DNA of 6,668 bases from Clostridia bacterium. Lineage in GTDB: Bacteria; Bacillota_A; Clostridia; Christensenellales; Aristaeellaceae. Shown here piece by piece: positions 1-6,086 of the stretch. Every line of letters begins with the position of its first letter. Position 1 is the first letter of the stretch. Position numbers and translations under genes: made by a program. The notes below the pieces were generated by a model that saw only the letters and a program-made list of their open reading frames with translations, searched no databases and was not told the DNA's origin. The DNA is taken from positions 1 to 6,668 of the forward strand of contig CAAEDZ010000272.1 of NCBI GenBank assembly GCA_900754775.1, written 5' to 3'.

Positions 1-145
1 CGCCGACGAACGCCTCCACGCCGTGCCAGTAGTCCGGCTCGGCGGTGAACTGGTCGCAGGCCACCACGGCCCACTTCTCGTAATTGAGCCCGTGCGCGGG
101 AAGGAGTATCTCCCCCGTGGAAAGGGCGATGTTGCTGTCTTTCAT
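1..145 (-). CDS. DUF1015 family protein, N-terminal 48 codons (runs off the left edge)
   Basis: Only the first 48 codons are inside the window. They start at an ATG (complement of 143-145) preceded by AGGAGG (complement of 154-159) with an 8-nt spacer, so the start is well supported. The segment has an ILLP stretch (residues 13-16) followed by WAVVACDQFTAEPDYW (25-40). I recognise this as the conserved N-terminal block of the DUF1015 family, soluble bacterial proteins of unsettled biochemical function. No signal peptide or membrane segment is visible in this part. The gene lies 61 nt downstream of serA on the same strand, so it may be cotranscribed with serC-serA, although a hairpin in the gap could reduce read-through. 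Family assignment rests on the N-terminal motif only. The function is unknown, and a link to serine metabolism is inferred from position alone. Confidence 0.82.
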   Translation of the reverse strand, partial: MKDSNIALSTGEILLPAHGLNYEKWAVVACDQFTAEPDYWHGVEAFVG

Positions 146-160
146 CTGCTTATCCTCCTG

Positions 161-193
161 AAAAGAGGGAAGTTCCCGCGCGGGGAACTCCCC
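161..193 (-). promoter_or_regulatory. Hairpin with short U-rich tail between serA and the DUF1015 gene
   Basis: In the 61-nt gap after serA, 167-177 can pair with 183-192. This gives ten base pairs with one bulged base (171) and a 5-nt loop. Read on the minus strand, the stem is followed by UCUUUU and then directly by the AGGAGG of the DUF1015 gene. The shape is that of a weak intrinsic terminator or mRNA processing/stabilising stem. The U tract is short and interrupted, so partial termination is more likely than a full stop. The structure is seen in the sequence; its role is inferred. Confidence 0.45.
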
Positions 194-206
194 TGAAATG
201 TGTCCC

Positions 207-1376
207 TTAGGGCAGGATGAGGCGCACGCGGTAGGTGGTATCCAGAGCCGCCAGCCTGTCCATCAGCGCCGCGCTGGGCTGCTTGTCCAGCTCCACCACC
301 GTGTAGGCGTAAGCGCCGCGGGATTTGTTGATCATGTTGTCGATGTTGTGGCCCTCGCCGGCGATGAGCTGCGTCACCGAGCCGATGACGTTGGGCACGT
401 TCTTGTGCAGCATGGCGATGCGCGGCTCCGTGCAGCGGCCCAGCGGGCAATCGGGATAGTTGACGGAGTGGACGATGGAGCCCCAGCGCAGGTAGTCGTC
501 CACCTGACGGGAGACCATGCGCACGCAGTTGTCCTCGCTCTCGGGCGTGGAAGCTCCCAGATGCGGGATGCACAGCACGCCCGGCGCGCCGATGAGTTCA
601 TCCGAGGGGAAATCGGTGACGTAGGCGCGCAGCAGGCCAGCCTTGAGCGCGTCCAAGGCCGCGCGCGCGTCCACCAGACCGCCGCGGGCGAAGTTGAGCA
701 GCGCCGCGCTGGGCTTCATTTTGGCAAGCGCCTGCGCGTTGATCATGCCGCGCGTGGCGTCGATGAGCGGCACGTGGACGGTGAGGTAATCGCTGATTTT
801 CAGCACCTCATCCAGAGAATCGCTGTGGCGCACGGCGCGGGAGAGCTTCCAGGCGTGTTCCACGGAGATGTAGGGATCGTAGCCCAGCACGTCCATGCCC
901 AGCGCCACGCCCGCGTTGGCCACCAGCACGCCAATGGCGCCCAGGCCGACGACGCCGAGCGTCTTGCCCTGCAACTCGGGGCCGACGAACTGGCTCTTGC
1001 CCTTCTCCACCAGCTTTTCCACTTCCGCGCCCTTGCCGGAGAGCGTTTTGCACCATTCCACGCCGTCCACCACCTTGCGGGAGGCGAGCAGCATGCCGGT
1101 GATGACCAGTTCCTTGACGGCGTTGGCGTTCGCGCCCGGGGAGTTGAAGACCACGACGCCGCGCTCAGCCAGTTTGTCCAGCGGGATGTTGTTCACGCCC
1201 GCGCCGGCGCGCGCCACGCACTGGACGCTTTCGGGGATGTCCATCTCGTGCATGTTCGCCGAGCGCACCATGATGGCGTCGGGGTTTTCGGCGTAGGCGT
1301 CGAAGGCGTAGTCCTCCATGTTGAGAACGGTCTGGTAGACCGGGGAGATGGCGTTGAGCGTTTTTACCTTGTACAT
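207..1376 (-). CDS. serA: D-3-phosphoglycerate dehydrogenase (SerA) with C-terminal ACT domain
   Basis: This cytosolic enzyme oxidises 3-phosphoglycerate to 3-phosphohydroxypyruvate with NAD, the committed step of serine synthesis. The 389-residue protein has a D-2-hydroxyacid dehydrogenase body, with a Rossmann motif GLGAIG at 144-149 and D167 placed to bind the NAD ribose. The substrate arginine R231 lies in NFARGGLVD, and the catalytic histidine H272 in PHLGAST. The catalytic acid lies in DFPSDE (D259 or E260; the local alignment is ambiguous). An ACT domain fills about 319-389. H324, N326 and N344 match the spacing of the serine-binding residues H344, N346 and N364 of E. coli SerA, so feedback inhibition by serine is likely. 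Domain layout and length fit the E. coli-like form, with ACT but no extra ASB domain. The ATG directly follows the serC stop (TAAATG). Its Shine-Dalgarno GGAG lies inside the end of serC, implying translational coupling. Confidence 0.96.
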   Translation of the reverse strand: MYKVKTLNAISPVYQTVLNMEDYAFDAYAENPDAIMVRSANMHEMDIPESVQCVARAGAGVNNIPLDKLAERGVVVFNSPGANANAVKELVITGMLLASRKVVDGVEWCKTLSGKGAEVEKLVEKGKSQFVGPELQGKTLGVVGLGAIGVLVANAGVALGMDVLGYDPYISVEHAWKLSRAVRHSDSLDEVLKISDYLTVHVPLIDATRGMINAQALAKMKPSAALLNFARGGLVDARAALDALKAGLLRAYVTDFPSDELIGAPGVLCIPHLGASTPESEDNCVRMVSRQVDDYLRWGSIVHSVNYPDCPLGRCTEPRIAMLHKNVPNVIGSVTQLIAGEGHNIDNMINKSRGAYAYTVVELDKQPSAALMDRLAALDTTYRVRLILP

Positions 1377-2459
1377 TTACTTATGCTCCATTTCAAATTT
1401 CTTCATGAACTCCACCAGCGCCTTGACGCCCTCCGGGGGCATGGCGTTGTAAATGCTGGCGCGCATGCCGCCCACGGAGCGGTGCCCCTTGATGTTGGCA
1501 AGGCCGGCCTTGGTCGCGGCCTTGACGAACTCGGCGTCCAGATCCTCGTCGCCGGTGCGGAAGGTGACGTTCATGATCGAGCGGCTTTCCTTCTCAGCCA
1601 CGCCCTTGAACAGGCGGCTGTTGTCGATACAATCATAGAGCCAGGAAGCCTTTTCGCGGTTGACTTCGGCGATGCCCTCGACGCCGCCCTGCTTTTTCAG
1701 CCACTTGAGGCAGAGACCGGCCATGTAGATGGCGTAGGTGGGCGGAGTGTTGAGCATGCTGCCCGCGTCGTCGAGCTTTTTGTAGTCCAGCACCTTGGGG
1801 GTGATGGGCATGGCGCGGCCGATGAGGTCGCGGCGCACGATGGTGAGGGCAAAGCCCGCCGGGCCGATGTTCTTCTGCGCGCCGGCGAAAATGAGGCCGA
1901 ATTTGCTGACATCATACGGCTCGGAGAGGATGTTCGAGGACATGTCCGCCACCAGCGGCACCTTGCCCGTTTCGGGAAGGGCGGCGAATTTGGTGCCGTA
2001 GATGGTGTTGTTGGTGGTGATGTAGAAGTAATCAGCCTCGGGATCGAAGGTCTTTTCGTCGAGGTCGGGGATGCGCACATAGCCTTCCTCGCGCGAGGAA
2101 GCCACGCAGCGGGGAGAGCCGTACTTCTGCGCCTCGACAAAGGCGCCGTGGGCGAAGTTGCCGCTGTCCACATAGTCGGCCTTGCCGGAGCCGGTCATCA
2201 GGTTCATGGCCACGCCGGCGAACTGGCCGGTGGCGCCGCCCTGGATAAACAGCACAGCGTAGTCATCCGGCACGTGCATAAGCTCGCGCACCAGCGCTTC
2301 GGTCTCGCCAAAGATCTCCTGATACATCTTCGAGCGGTGGCTCATCTCCATGACGGACATGCCGGTATCGCCGAAGCAAAGCATCTCATTGGCCGCCGTG
2401 GTCAGGGCCTCGGCCGGCATCACGGCGGGACCCGCCGCGAAATTGTATACGCGCTGCAT
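1377..2459 (-). CDS. serC: Phosphoserine aminotransferase (SerC)
   Basis: This is the PLP enzyme that transfers an amino group from glutamate to 3-phosphohydroxypyruvate, giving O-phosphoserine (serine pathway, cytosol). The 360-residue protein has the usual family length and starts MQRVYNFAAGPAVMP, the classic SerC N-terminus. Landmarks are HRS at 41-43, the phosphate/PLP loop QGGAT at 73-77, D172 in VADMSSN, and the Schiff-base lysine K196 in FAGAQKNIGPAG. The cross-subunit NTPPT lies at 237-241 and GGMRAS with R333 near the C-terminus. D172, K196 and R333 sit two positions before E. coli D174, K198 and R335. The start at 2459 is chosen over in-frame ATGs further upstream (for example 2483) because it has AGGAGG six bases away and the family start follows it. 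It is the first gene of a serC-serA unit, with its own likely promoter at 2506-2534. It abuts serA with no spacer. Confidence 0.97.
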   Translation of the reverse strand: MQRVYNFAAGPAVMPAEALTTAANEMLCFGDTGMSVMEMSHRSKMYQEIFGETEALVRELMHVPDDYAVLFIQGGATGQFAGVAMNLMTGSGKADYVDSGNFAHGAFVEAQKYGSPRCVASSREEGYVRIPDLDEKTFDPEADYFYITTNNTIYGTKFAALPETGKVPLVADMSSNILSEPYDVSKFGLIFAGAQKNIGPAGFALTIVRRDLIGRAMPITPKVLDYKKLDDAGSMLNTPPTYAIYMAGLCLKWLKKQGGVEGIAEVNREKASWLYDCIDNSRLFKGVAEKESRSIMNVTFRTGDEDLDAEFVKAATKAGLANIKGHRSVGGMRASIYNAMPPEGVKALVEFMKKFEMEHK

Positions 2460-2465
2460 AGTATG

Positions 2466-2471
2466 CCTCCT
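2466..2471 (-). promoter_or_regulatory. Ribosome binding site that fixes the serC start
   Basis: The complement reads AGGAGG, 6 nt before the ATG at 2459. The upstream in-frame ATG at 2483 has no comparable site, so the 360-residue SerC is preferred over longer versions. Confidence 0.85.
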
Positions 2472-2494
2472 CGTTGTTGCCATCGTTTTGCCAT
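2472..2494. repeat. Short imperfect tandem repeat in the serC leader
   Basis: On the plus strand CGTTGTTGCCAT (2472-2483) is followed at once by CGTTTTGCCAT (2484-2494), identical except for one extra base. In the serC leader RNA this gives two copies of an AUGGCAA...ACG unit just upstream of the Shine-Dalgarno. A duplication slip or a protein/RNA contact site would both fit; nothing shows which. Confidence 0.5.
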
Positions 2495-2505
2495 TGCTTT
2501 TTACG

Positions 2506-2534
2506 ATTATACAGGCAAACCCCGGACAACGCAA
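2506..2534 (-). promoter_or_regulatory. Likely sigma-A promoter of serC-serA
   Basis: On the minus strand a perfect -10 TATAAT (complement of 2506-2511) lies 17 nt from TTGCGT (complement of 2529-2534). Only the first three bases of that -35 match the consensus. Transcription would begin near 2499 and leave a leader of about 40 nt. That is too short for a T-box or a known riboswitch. The weak -35 leaves room for an activator. Confidence 0.65.
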
Positions 2535-2607
2535 GCGGTTTTGGGAAAAACGTGAGATAAAATTCTTGTGTTGCGGACAAATGTATTTGTGATACGTACA
2601 AAACCGC
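2535..2607. repeat. 9-bp inverted repeat enclosing a smaller inverted repeat, upstream of the serC promoter
   Basis: GCGGTTTTG (2535-2543) and CAAAACCGC (2599-2607) are perfect inverted copies with 55 nt between them. Their centres are 64 bp apart, about six helical turns. The near arm touches the serC -35 box. Inside lies a second inverted repeat, ACAAAT-GT-ATTTGT (2578-2591). The arrangement could be paired operator half-sites for a looping or multimeric regulator. It could also be an RNA fold in read-through transcripts from the HAD gene. The repeats are seen directly; the function is inferred and chance cannot be excluded. Confidence 0.5.
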
Positions 2608-2628
2608 GGATATGTTGCTTTGTGGCGG

Positions 2629-3309
2629 TCAATTTTCCGAACGCACCGCCTCGGGCCGCAGCACGCGCGGCGGGCGGCGGTAATCGCTTATGAAGGCGTC
2701 GGCGACGGAAAGGATGGCGTCAAGCTGGGGCTCGGCGGTGTAATCGGCGACGGCGCAGACGCGCATGCCGGCGGCTTTGGCGCTCTCCATGGCGTGCAGC
2801 GCGTCCTCGAACACCCAGCAGTCCTCCGGCGCAGCCCCGAGGCGGCGGGCGACGGCGGGAAAGTAGGCGGGGTCGCTCTTGCTCAGACCCACCTCGTAGC
2901 TGTCGGTGACGAACTCGAAGTACGGGCGCAGGCCAAGGCGCTCCAGCGCCACCGAACACAGCGCCCGCGGCGCGGCGGTGGCCACGCACATGCGCGCTCC
3001 GCCCGCGTGCAGGGCGGCGAGAAAGTCCTTGACGCCGGGCTTTTCCACCACGTCGTAGCGGTAGTGGCGGCCCATGCGCTCCTCCATCTCGGCCACGACG
3101 CTCTCGAAGCTCGCGCCCGGCTCGTAGCGGGCAATGTCCTCGGAAAAGGCGCGGCTGGAATGGGAGAACATCTCCCGCAGCGTCATTTCCCCGGGGATGG
3201 GCAGGCGGTGGGCGATGATGTATTCGATGCCCGCCAGGCGCCAGTAATACATGGACTCCATCAGCGTGCCGTCGTTGTCAAAGATCGCGTATTTACAGTT
3301 GAATGGCAT
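2629..3309 (-). CDS. HAD-superfamily phosphatase (beta-phosphoglucomutase/phosphatase type), possible phosphoserine phosphatase
   Basis: This 226-residue HAD hydrolase carries all four motifs. Motif I is FDNDGTL with nucleophile D11 and acid D13. Motif II is the ATAAPR stretch with T111, motif III is K144 in SKSDP, and motif IV is FEDALHAM with E168 and D169. Residues between motifs I and II (about 16-95) form a mainly helical cap, as in the subfamily of beta-phosphoglucomutase and small sugar-phosphate phosphatases. It should be cytosolic and Mg-dependent. The ATG at 3309 is preferred over a TTG five codons upstream because GGAGGG sits 7 nt before it. The start overlaps the MATE stop by 17 nt, suggesting coupled translation. 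The gene ends 169 nt before serC. No separate serB is seen, so phosphoserine is a possible substrate, but the motifs do not reveal specificity. The superfamily is certain; the substrate is not. Confidence 0.9.
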   Translation of the reverse strand: MPFNCKYAIFDNDGTLMESMYYWRLAGIEYIIAHRLPIPGEMTLREMFSHSSRAFSEDIARYEPGASFESVVAEMEERMGRHYRYDVVEKPGVKDFLAALHAGGARMCVATAAPRALCSVALERLGLRPYFEFVTDSYEVGLSKSDPAYFPAVARRLGAAPEDCWVFEDALHAMESAKAAGMRVCAVADYTAEPQLDAILSVADAFISDYRRPPRVLRPEAVRSEN

Positions 3310-4738
3310 GCCATTTCCCTCCAACGTAGCGCCGGTGCATGAGCGCCATGCGCGTGATCATATCCAGCGTGGCCATGCACCACGCGCCGATGAGCGCCAT
3401 TTCCGTGCGCCCCCATACCTCGCCGACGACGTAGATGGCCAGCGACGAAAGCAGCGGCCGCATGACCACGGCCGTCAAAATCATCGCCATAGCCACATAG
3501 CGCGTGTCGCCCGCGCCGCGCAGCGCGCCGGAATAGACCACCGCCGAGGTCTGGAAGGGCTGCATGACGCCGACGATGACCATGGCGTTCATCGCCAGCT
3601 GGCGCACATAGGCGTCGTTGGCGGTATCTGAATAGATATACAGCCCCACCAGCGGCCCGCGGCAGGTGATGACCACCGAGGCCAGCAAAAGCGCCGCCAC
3701 CAGCGCGTAGCGTTGGGCGATCTTGCCGTACATGTGGGCGATGTCCGGCCGCTTCTCGCCCAGCGACTGGCCGACCAGCGCCGTGCCGGCGATGCCGATG
3801 CCATCGCCAAAGGAGAAGGAGAGGCTCAAAAACTGCATGGCGATGTTGTGCGCCGCGTAGACGTAGACGCCCAGCCCGGCGACGATGCGCGCGTAGAGGA
3901 AAAAGCCGATGCGGATGCAGACCTGCTCCACCATCGCGCCCTTGGCTACCTTCGTCATCGCCCCCAGCGCCTCGCGGTCGAGCTTCCAGGAGTCCTTGCG
4001 GGTCAGTTCGAGGAAATGGACGCGGCGCTTGCCCGGCAGCAGCGAGACAAAGCAGAGTACAAGGCCGACGAGCAGGCCGATGTCCGTGGCGATGGCGGCA
4101 CCGGCGATCTCCAGACGTGGGAAGGGGCCGACGCCGTTGATCAGCAGCCAGTTGAACAGCACGTTGACGAGGTTGGAAGTGACGTTCACATACATGGTCA
4201 GGCGCGTGTTGCCCACGCCGCGCTGCGCCGCGCAGACGCACAGCGAAAGGGCGTTGATGGGCAGCGCCGCGGCGATGATTCGGAAGTAGGTGAGCGTGTC
4301 CTCCATGGTCTCTTTGGCGCCGGCGAGCCGCATGAAGGGCTCGGCCAGCCACAGGGCCAGCGCCGTGATGACGAGGGACAAAAGCAGCGTCACCACCAGC
4401 GAATTGCGCATGGTGAGGTTGGCGTCGGCGCGGCGCATCTCGCCGTTGCGCCGGGCAACGATGGCCGTGACGCCGGCGTTGAGGCCGTAGAAGACGCACA
4501 GAAGGATGAGGCGCGGCTGCGTCACCAGACTGACGGCGGTGATCGCCTCCGTGCCCAGCGTGGAGACCATCATCGTGTCCGCCATGCTGATCAGGCTCAT
4601 CAGCGCCATTTCCAGCACCGATGGCATGGCGATGGCGCTCATGCGCCGGTATGCCTCGCGGTTCGAGGGCAGTTCTCCGCGCCGCATGGACGCGGGCACC
4701 ATGTTCTCTACGTTAAAAAAACTCCGTATGCCCGTCAT
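3293..4738 (-). CDS. MATE-family multidrug/cation antiporter
   Basis: This is an integral membrane exporter of 481 residues, the normal MATE length, with about twelve hydrophobic segments from residue 33 to 468. The two-fold repeat of the family is plain. ARRNGEMRRADA (95-106) in the first half answers VGQSLGEKRPD (322-332) in the second. AAQRGVGNTR (170-179) answers SGALRGAGDTR (403-413). An early ADTMMVSTLGTEA stretch (53-65) is also typical. Family members swap Na+ or H+ for cationic drugs or metabolites, but the cargo here cannot be read from sequence. The first 30 residues are polar and probably cytosolic. The ATG at 4738 has GGGGAG (complement of 4748-4753) at a spacing of 9 nt. The gene follows alaX by 32 nt without a terminator and its end overlaps the HAD gene, so the three likely form one transcript. 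Confidence 0.94.
   Translation of the reverse strand: MTGIRSFFNVENMVPASMRRGELPSNREAYRRMSAIAMPSVLEMALMSLISMADTMMVSTLGTEAITAVSLVTQPRLILLCVFYGLNAGVTAIVARRNGEMRRADANLTMRNSLVVTLLLSLVITALALWLAEPFMRLAGAKETMEDTLTYFRIIAAALPINALSLCVCAAQRGVGNTRLTMYVNVTSNLVNVLFNWLLINGVGPFPRLEIAGAAIATDIGLLVGLVLCFVSLLPGKRRVHFLELTRKDSWKLDREALGAMTKVAKGAMVEQVCIRIGFFLYARIVAGLGVYVYAAHNIAMQFLSLSFSFGDGIGIAGTALVGQSLGEKRPDIAHMYGKIAQRYALVAALLLASVVITCRGPLVGLYIYSDTANDAYVRQLAMNAMVIVGVMQPFQTSAVVYSGALRGAGDTRYVAMAMILTAVVMRPLLSSLAIYVVGEVWGRTEMALIGAWCMATLDMITRMALMHRRYVGGKWHAIQL
3317..3322 (-). promoter_or_regulatory. Ribosome binding site deciding the HAD gene start
   Basis: The complement reads GGAGGG, 7 nt before the ATG at 3309, and lies inside the last codons of the MATE gene. 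The alternative TTG start at 3324 would overlap this site and has no good site of its own. Confidence 0.75.
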
Positions 4739-4770
4739 TGGTATGCACTCCCCGCCCTTGTCCTTGTCCT

Positions 4771-5964
4771 TTATTGCCCGAGCAGGCGCGCGCGGGCCGC
4801 TTCCAGCACCGCGATAGGGCCGCCGCCCTGCGCGAAATCCGGCTTGCCGCCGCCCTTGCCGCCGCGCTGCCGGGCGCAGGCGGAGAGCAGCGCGCCCATG
4901 TCCTCCCCCACGTCCTGCGCGCGGGCGAAGACGAAGACGTTGCTCTCCCCCTGCGGCGCGGCAAGCAGGGCGATGGCGCCGCCCTGCCGGATGATGGCCG
5001 TGGCCAGATCGCGCAAAAGCGGCATGTCCGCCGCCACCGTCTCCGCCACCACGCGTACGCCCGACTTCGCGCGCGGGGCGTTTTCCAGCAGCGTGGGGAC
5101 GCTTCCCAGCAGCTGTTCGCGCCGCAGGGCGGATACCGCATGCTCCGCCTCGCGCAAATGGGCGCGCAGGGCCGTCACTGCGCCGGGCAGGTTCTCCACC
5201 GCCGTGGACAGCTCCGCCGCCGCCGCGTGGGCAAGGTCGTAGACGCGGCGATAGTCGCGGAAGGCGCGCTTGCCGCAGACGAAGGAGAGGCGCAATTTGC
5301 CCTTGCTGGGCCGCGCGTCGACGATCTTCAAAAGCCCCACCTGCCCCGAGGAGGAGGGGTGCGTGCCGCCGCAGGCCACGTACTCAAAATCGCCGATGGC
5401 GACGATGCGGATATGCTCTTTCACCGTGGGCGGCTTGCGCAGGGGCATGCGTCCAAGCGTCTCCTCGTCCGGGAACGAGCAAATGACGGGCACGTCGCGC
5501 TGTATGTTTTCATTGACGGCATCCTCGAGCGCGCGCAGTTCTTCCTCCGTGACGCGCGTGCGACCGCCGGGGAGGTCGGCGTCGATGCTGGACACCTCCG
5601 CGCCCAGGTGCAGGCCGATGACGTGGCCGCCGAGCTGCCGCCAGACGGCGTTGGCCAGCATGTGTTCGCCGCAGTGCTGCTGCATGTGGTCGAAGCGGCG
5701 CGGCCAGTCGATCTCGCCGTGGACTTCGCTTCCCACCGTCAGGGGCGCGTCCGTGCGGTGGAAGACATCGCCGTTTTGCACAAATACGTCAAGGATGTTC
5801 GCCCCGCCCAGCGTGCCCGTGTCGTAGGGCTGGCCGCCGGAGGTGGGATAAAAGGCCGAGCGGTCGAGGCGGACGAGATATGTATCTGCGTCGGGGGCGC
5901 AGTCCGTCACCCGCGCGTCGAAGGAAGTCCGATAGGCATCGTCATAGTAAAGGCGCTCTGTCAT
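4771..5964 (-). CDS. alaX: Alanyl-tRNA editing protein AlaX, long form with DHHA1 domain
   Basis: This free-standing, AlaRS-like editing protein hydrolyses Ser-tRNA(Ala) and probably Gly-tRNA(Ala), preventing serine from entering proteins at alanine codons. In the 397-residue protein a glycine motif PTSGGQPYDTG lies at 40-50. The zinc-site pair HCGEH supplies H97 and H101, and CGGTH supplies C198 and H202. A heptad-rich helical linker (about 244-286) follows. A C-terminal DHHA1 (C-Ala-like) domain carries GGKGGGKPDFAQGGG at 368-382, the part that helps hold tRNA. Domain content and length fit the AlaX-L class. There is no aminoacylation domain, so it is not an alaS fragment. The ATG at 5964 is chosen because AGGAG precedes it by 9 nt; two in-frame ATGs upstream (5973, 5982) lack suitable sites. 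It is the first gene of the probable alaX-MATE-HAD transcript and is divergent from hsp20. Confidence 0.95.
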   Translation of the reverse strand: MTERLYYDDAYRTSFDARVTDCAPDADTYLVRLDRSAFYPTSGGQPYDTGTLGGANILDVFVQNGDVFHRTDAPLTVGSEVHGEIDWPRRFDHMQQHCGEHMLANAVWRQLGGHVIGLHLGAEVSSIDADLPGGRTRVTEEELRALEDAVNENIQRDVPVICSFPDEETLGRMPLRKPPTVKEHIRIVAIGDFEYVACGGTHPSSSGQVGLLKIVDARPSKGKLRLSFVCGKRAFRDYRRVYDLAHAAAAELSTAVENLPGAVTALRAHLREAEHAVSALRREQLLGSVPTLLENAPRAKSGVRVVAETVAADMPLLRDLATAIIRQGGAIALLAAPQGESNVFVFARAQDVGEDMGALLSACARQRGGKGGGKPDFAQGGGPIAVLEAARARLLGQ

Positions 5965-5973
5965 GCGGTTCAT

Positions 5974-5978
5974 CTCCT
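5974..5978 (-). promoter_or_regulatory. Ribosome binding site deciding the alaX start
   Basis: The complement reads AGGAG, 9 nt before the ATG at 5964. It overlaps the region of the alternative ATGs at 5973 and 5982, which argues against those starts. Confidence 0.7.
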
Positions 5979-6000
5979 GCATCCATCTTAACGCATGGGT

Positions 6001-6019
6001 GGGGAATTATCAAGTCCCC
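6001..6019 (-). promoter_or_regulatory. Possible alaX -10 element inside a small inverted repeat
   Basis: The minus strand has GATAAT (complement of 6006-6011, five of six matches to TATAAT), about 45 nt before the alaX start. No acceptable -35 lies 16-18 nt upstream. The element sits in the loop of GGGGA (6001-6005) and TCCCC (6015-6019), which could form a 5-bp stem or an operator. The rest of the 203-nt divergent gap, apart from the hsp20 signals, shows nothing I can name. Confidence 0.25.
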
Positions 6020-6086
6020 CGGCGGGCAAACTTTCCATGTGGCCAAAAGACGGATGTGAACAGTTTGTAAACGTTATGGTTTTTCT

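Noticed and set aside
2400..2494. A leader peptide starting at the ATG complementary to 2492-2494, upstream of and overlapping serC out of frame
   Set aside because: It has no Shine-Dalgarno, and its codons show no run of serine or other amino acid that would suggest attenuation.
2460..2505. A T-box or other riboswitch before serC
   Set aside because: The predicted leader is only about 40 nt, and no T-box sequence, specifier stem or terminator/antiterminator is visible.
198..2555. A 785-codon open frame on the plus strand opposite serA and serC
   Set aside because: It is the antisense shadow of two clearly conserved genes in GC-rich DNA. Its product is low-complexity (rich in His, Ala, Val, Gly), resembles no family I know and has no ribosome binding site.
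2601..2634. An intrinsic terminator for the HAD gene
   Set aside because: The only candidate is a 5-6 bp stem with a 17-nt loop and about four U residues, too weak to call. Read-through into serC remains possible.
4739..4770. The CCTTGT repeat in the alaX-MATE gap as a regulatory element
   Set aside because: Two and a half copies of a 6-nt unit in a 32-nt gap can arise by chance, and no known signal matches.
3713..5991. Long plus-strand open frames opposite the MATE and alaX genes
   Set aside because: They mirror genuine conserved genes on the other strand and have compositionally biased products and no start signals.
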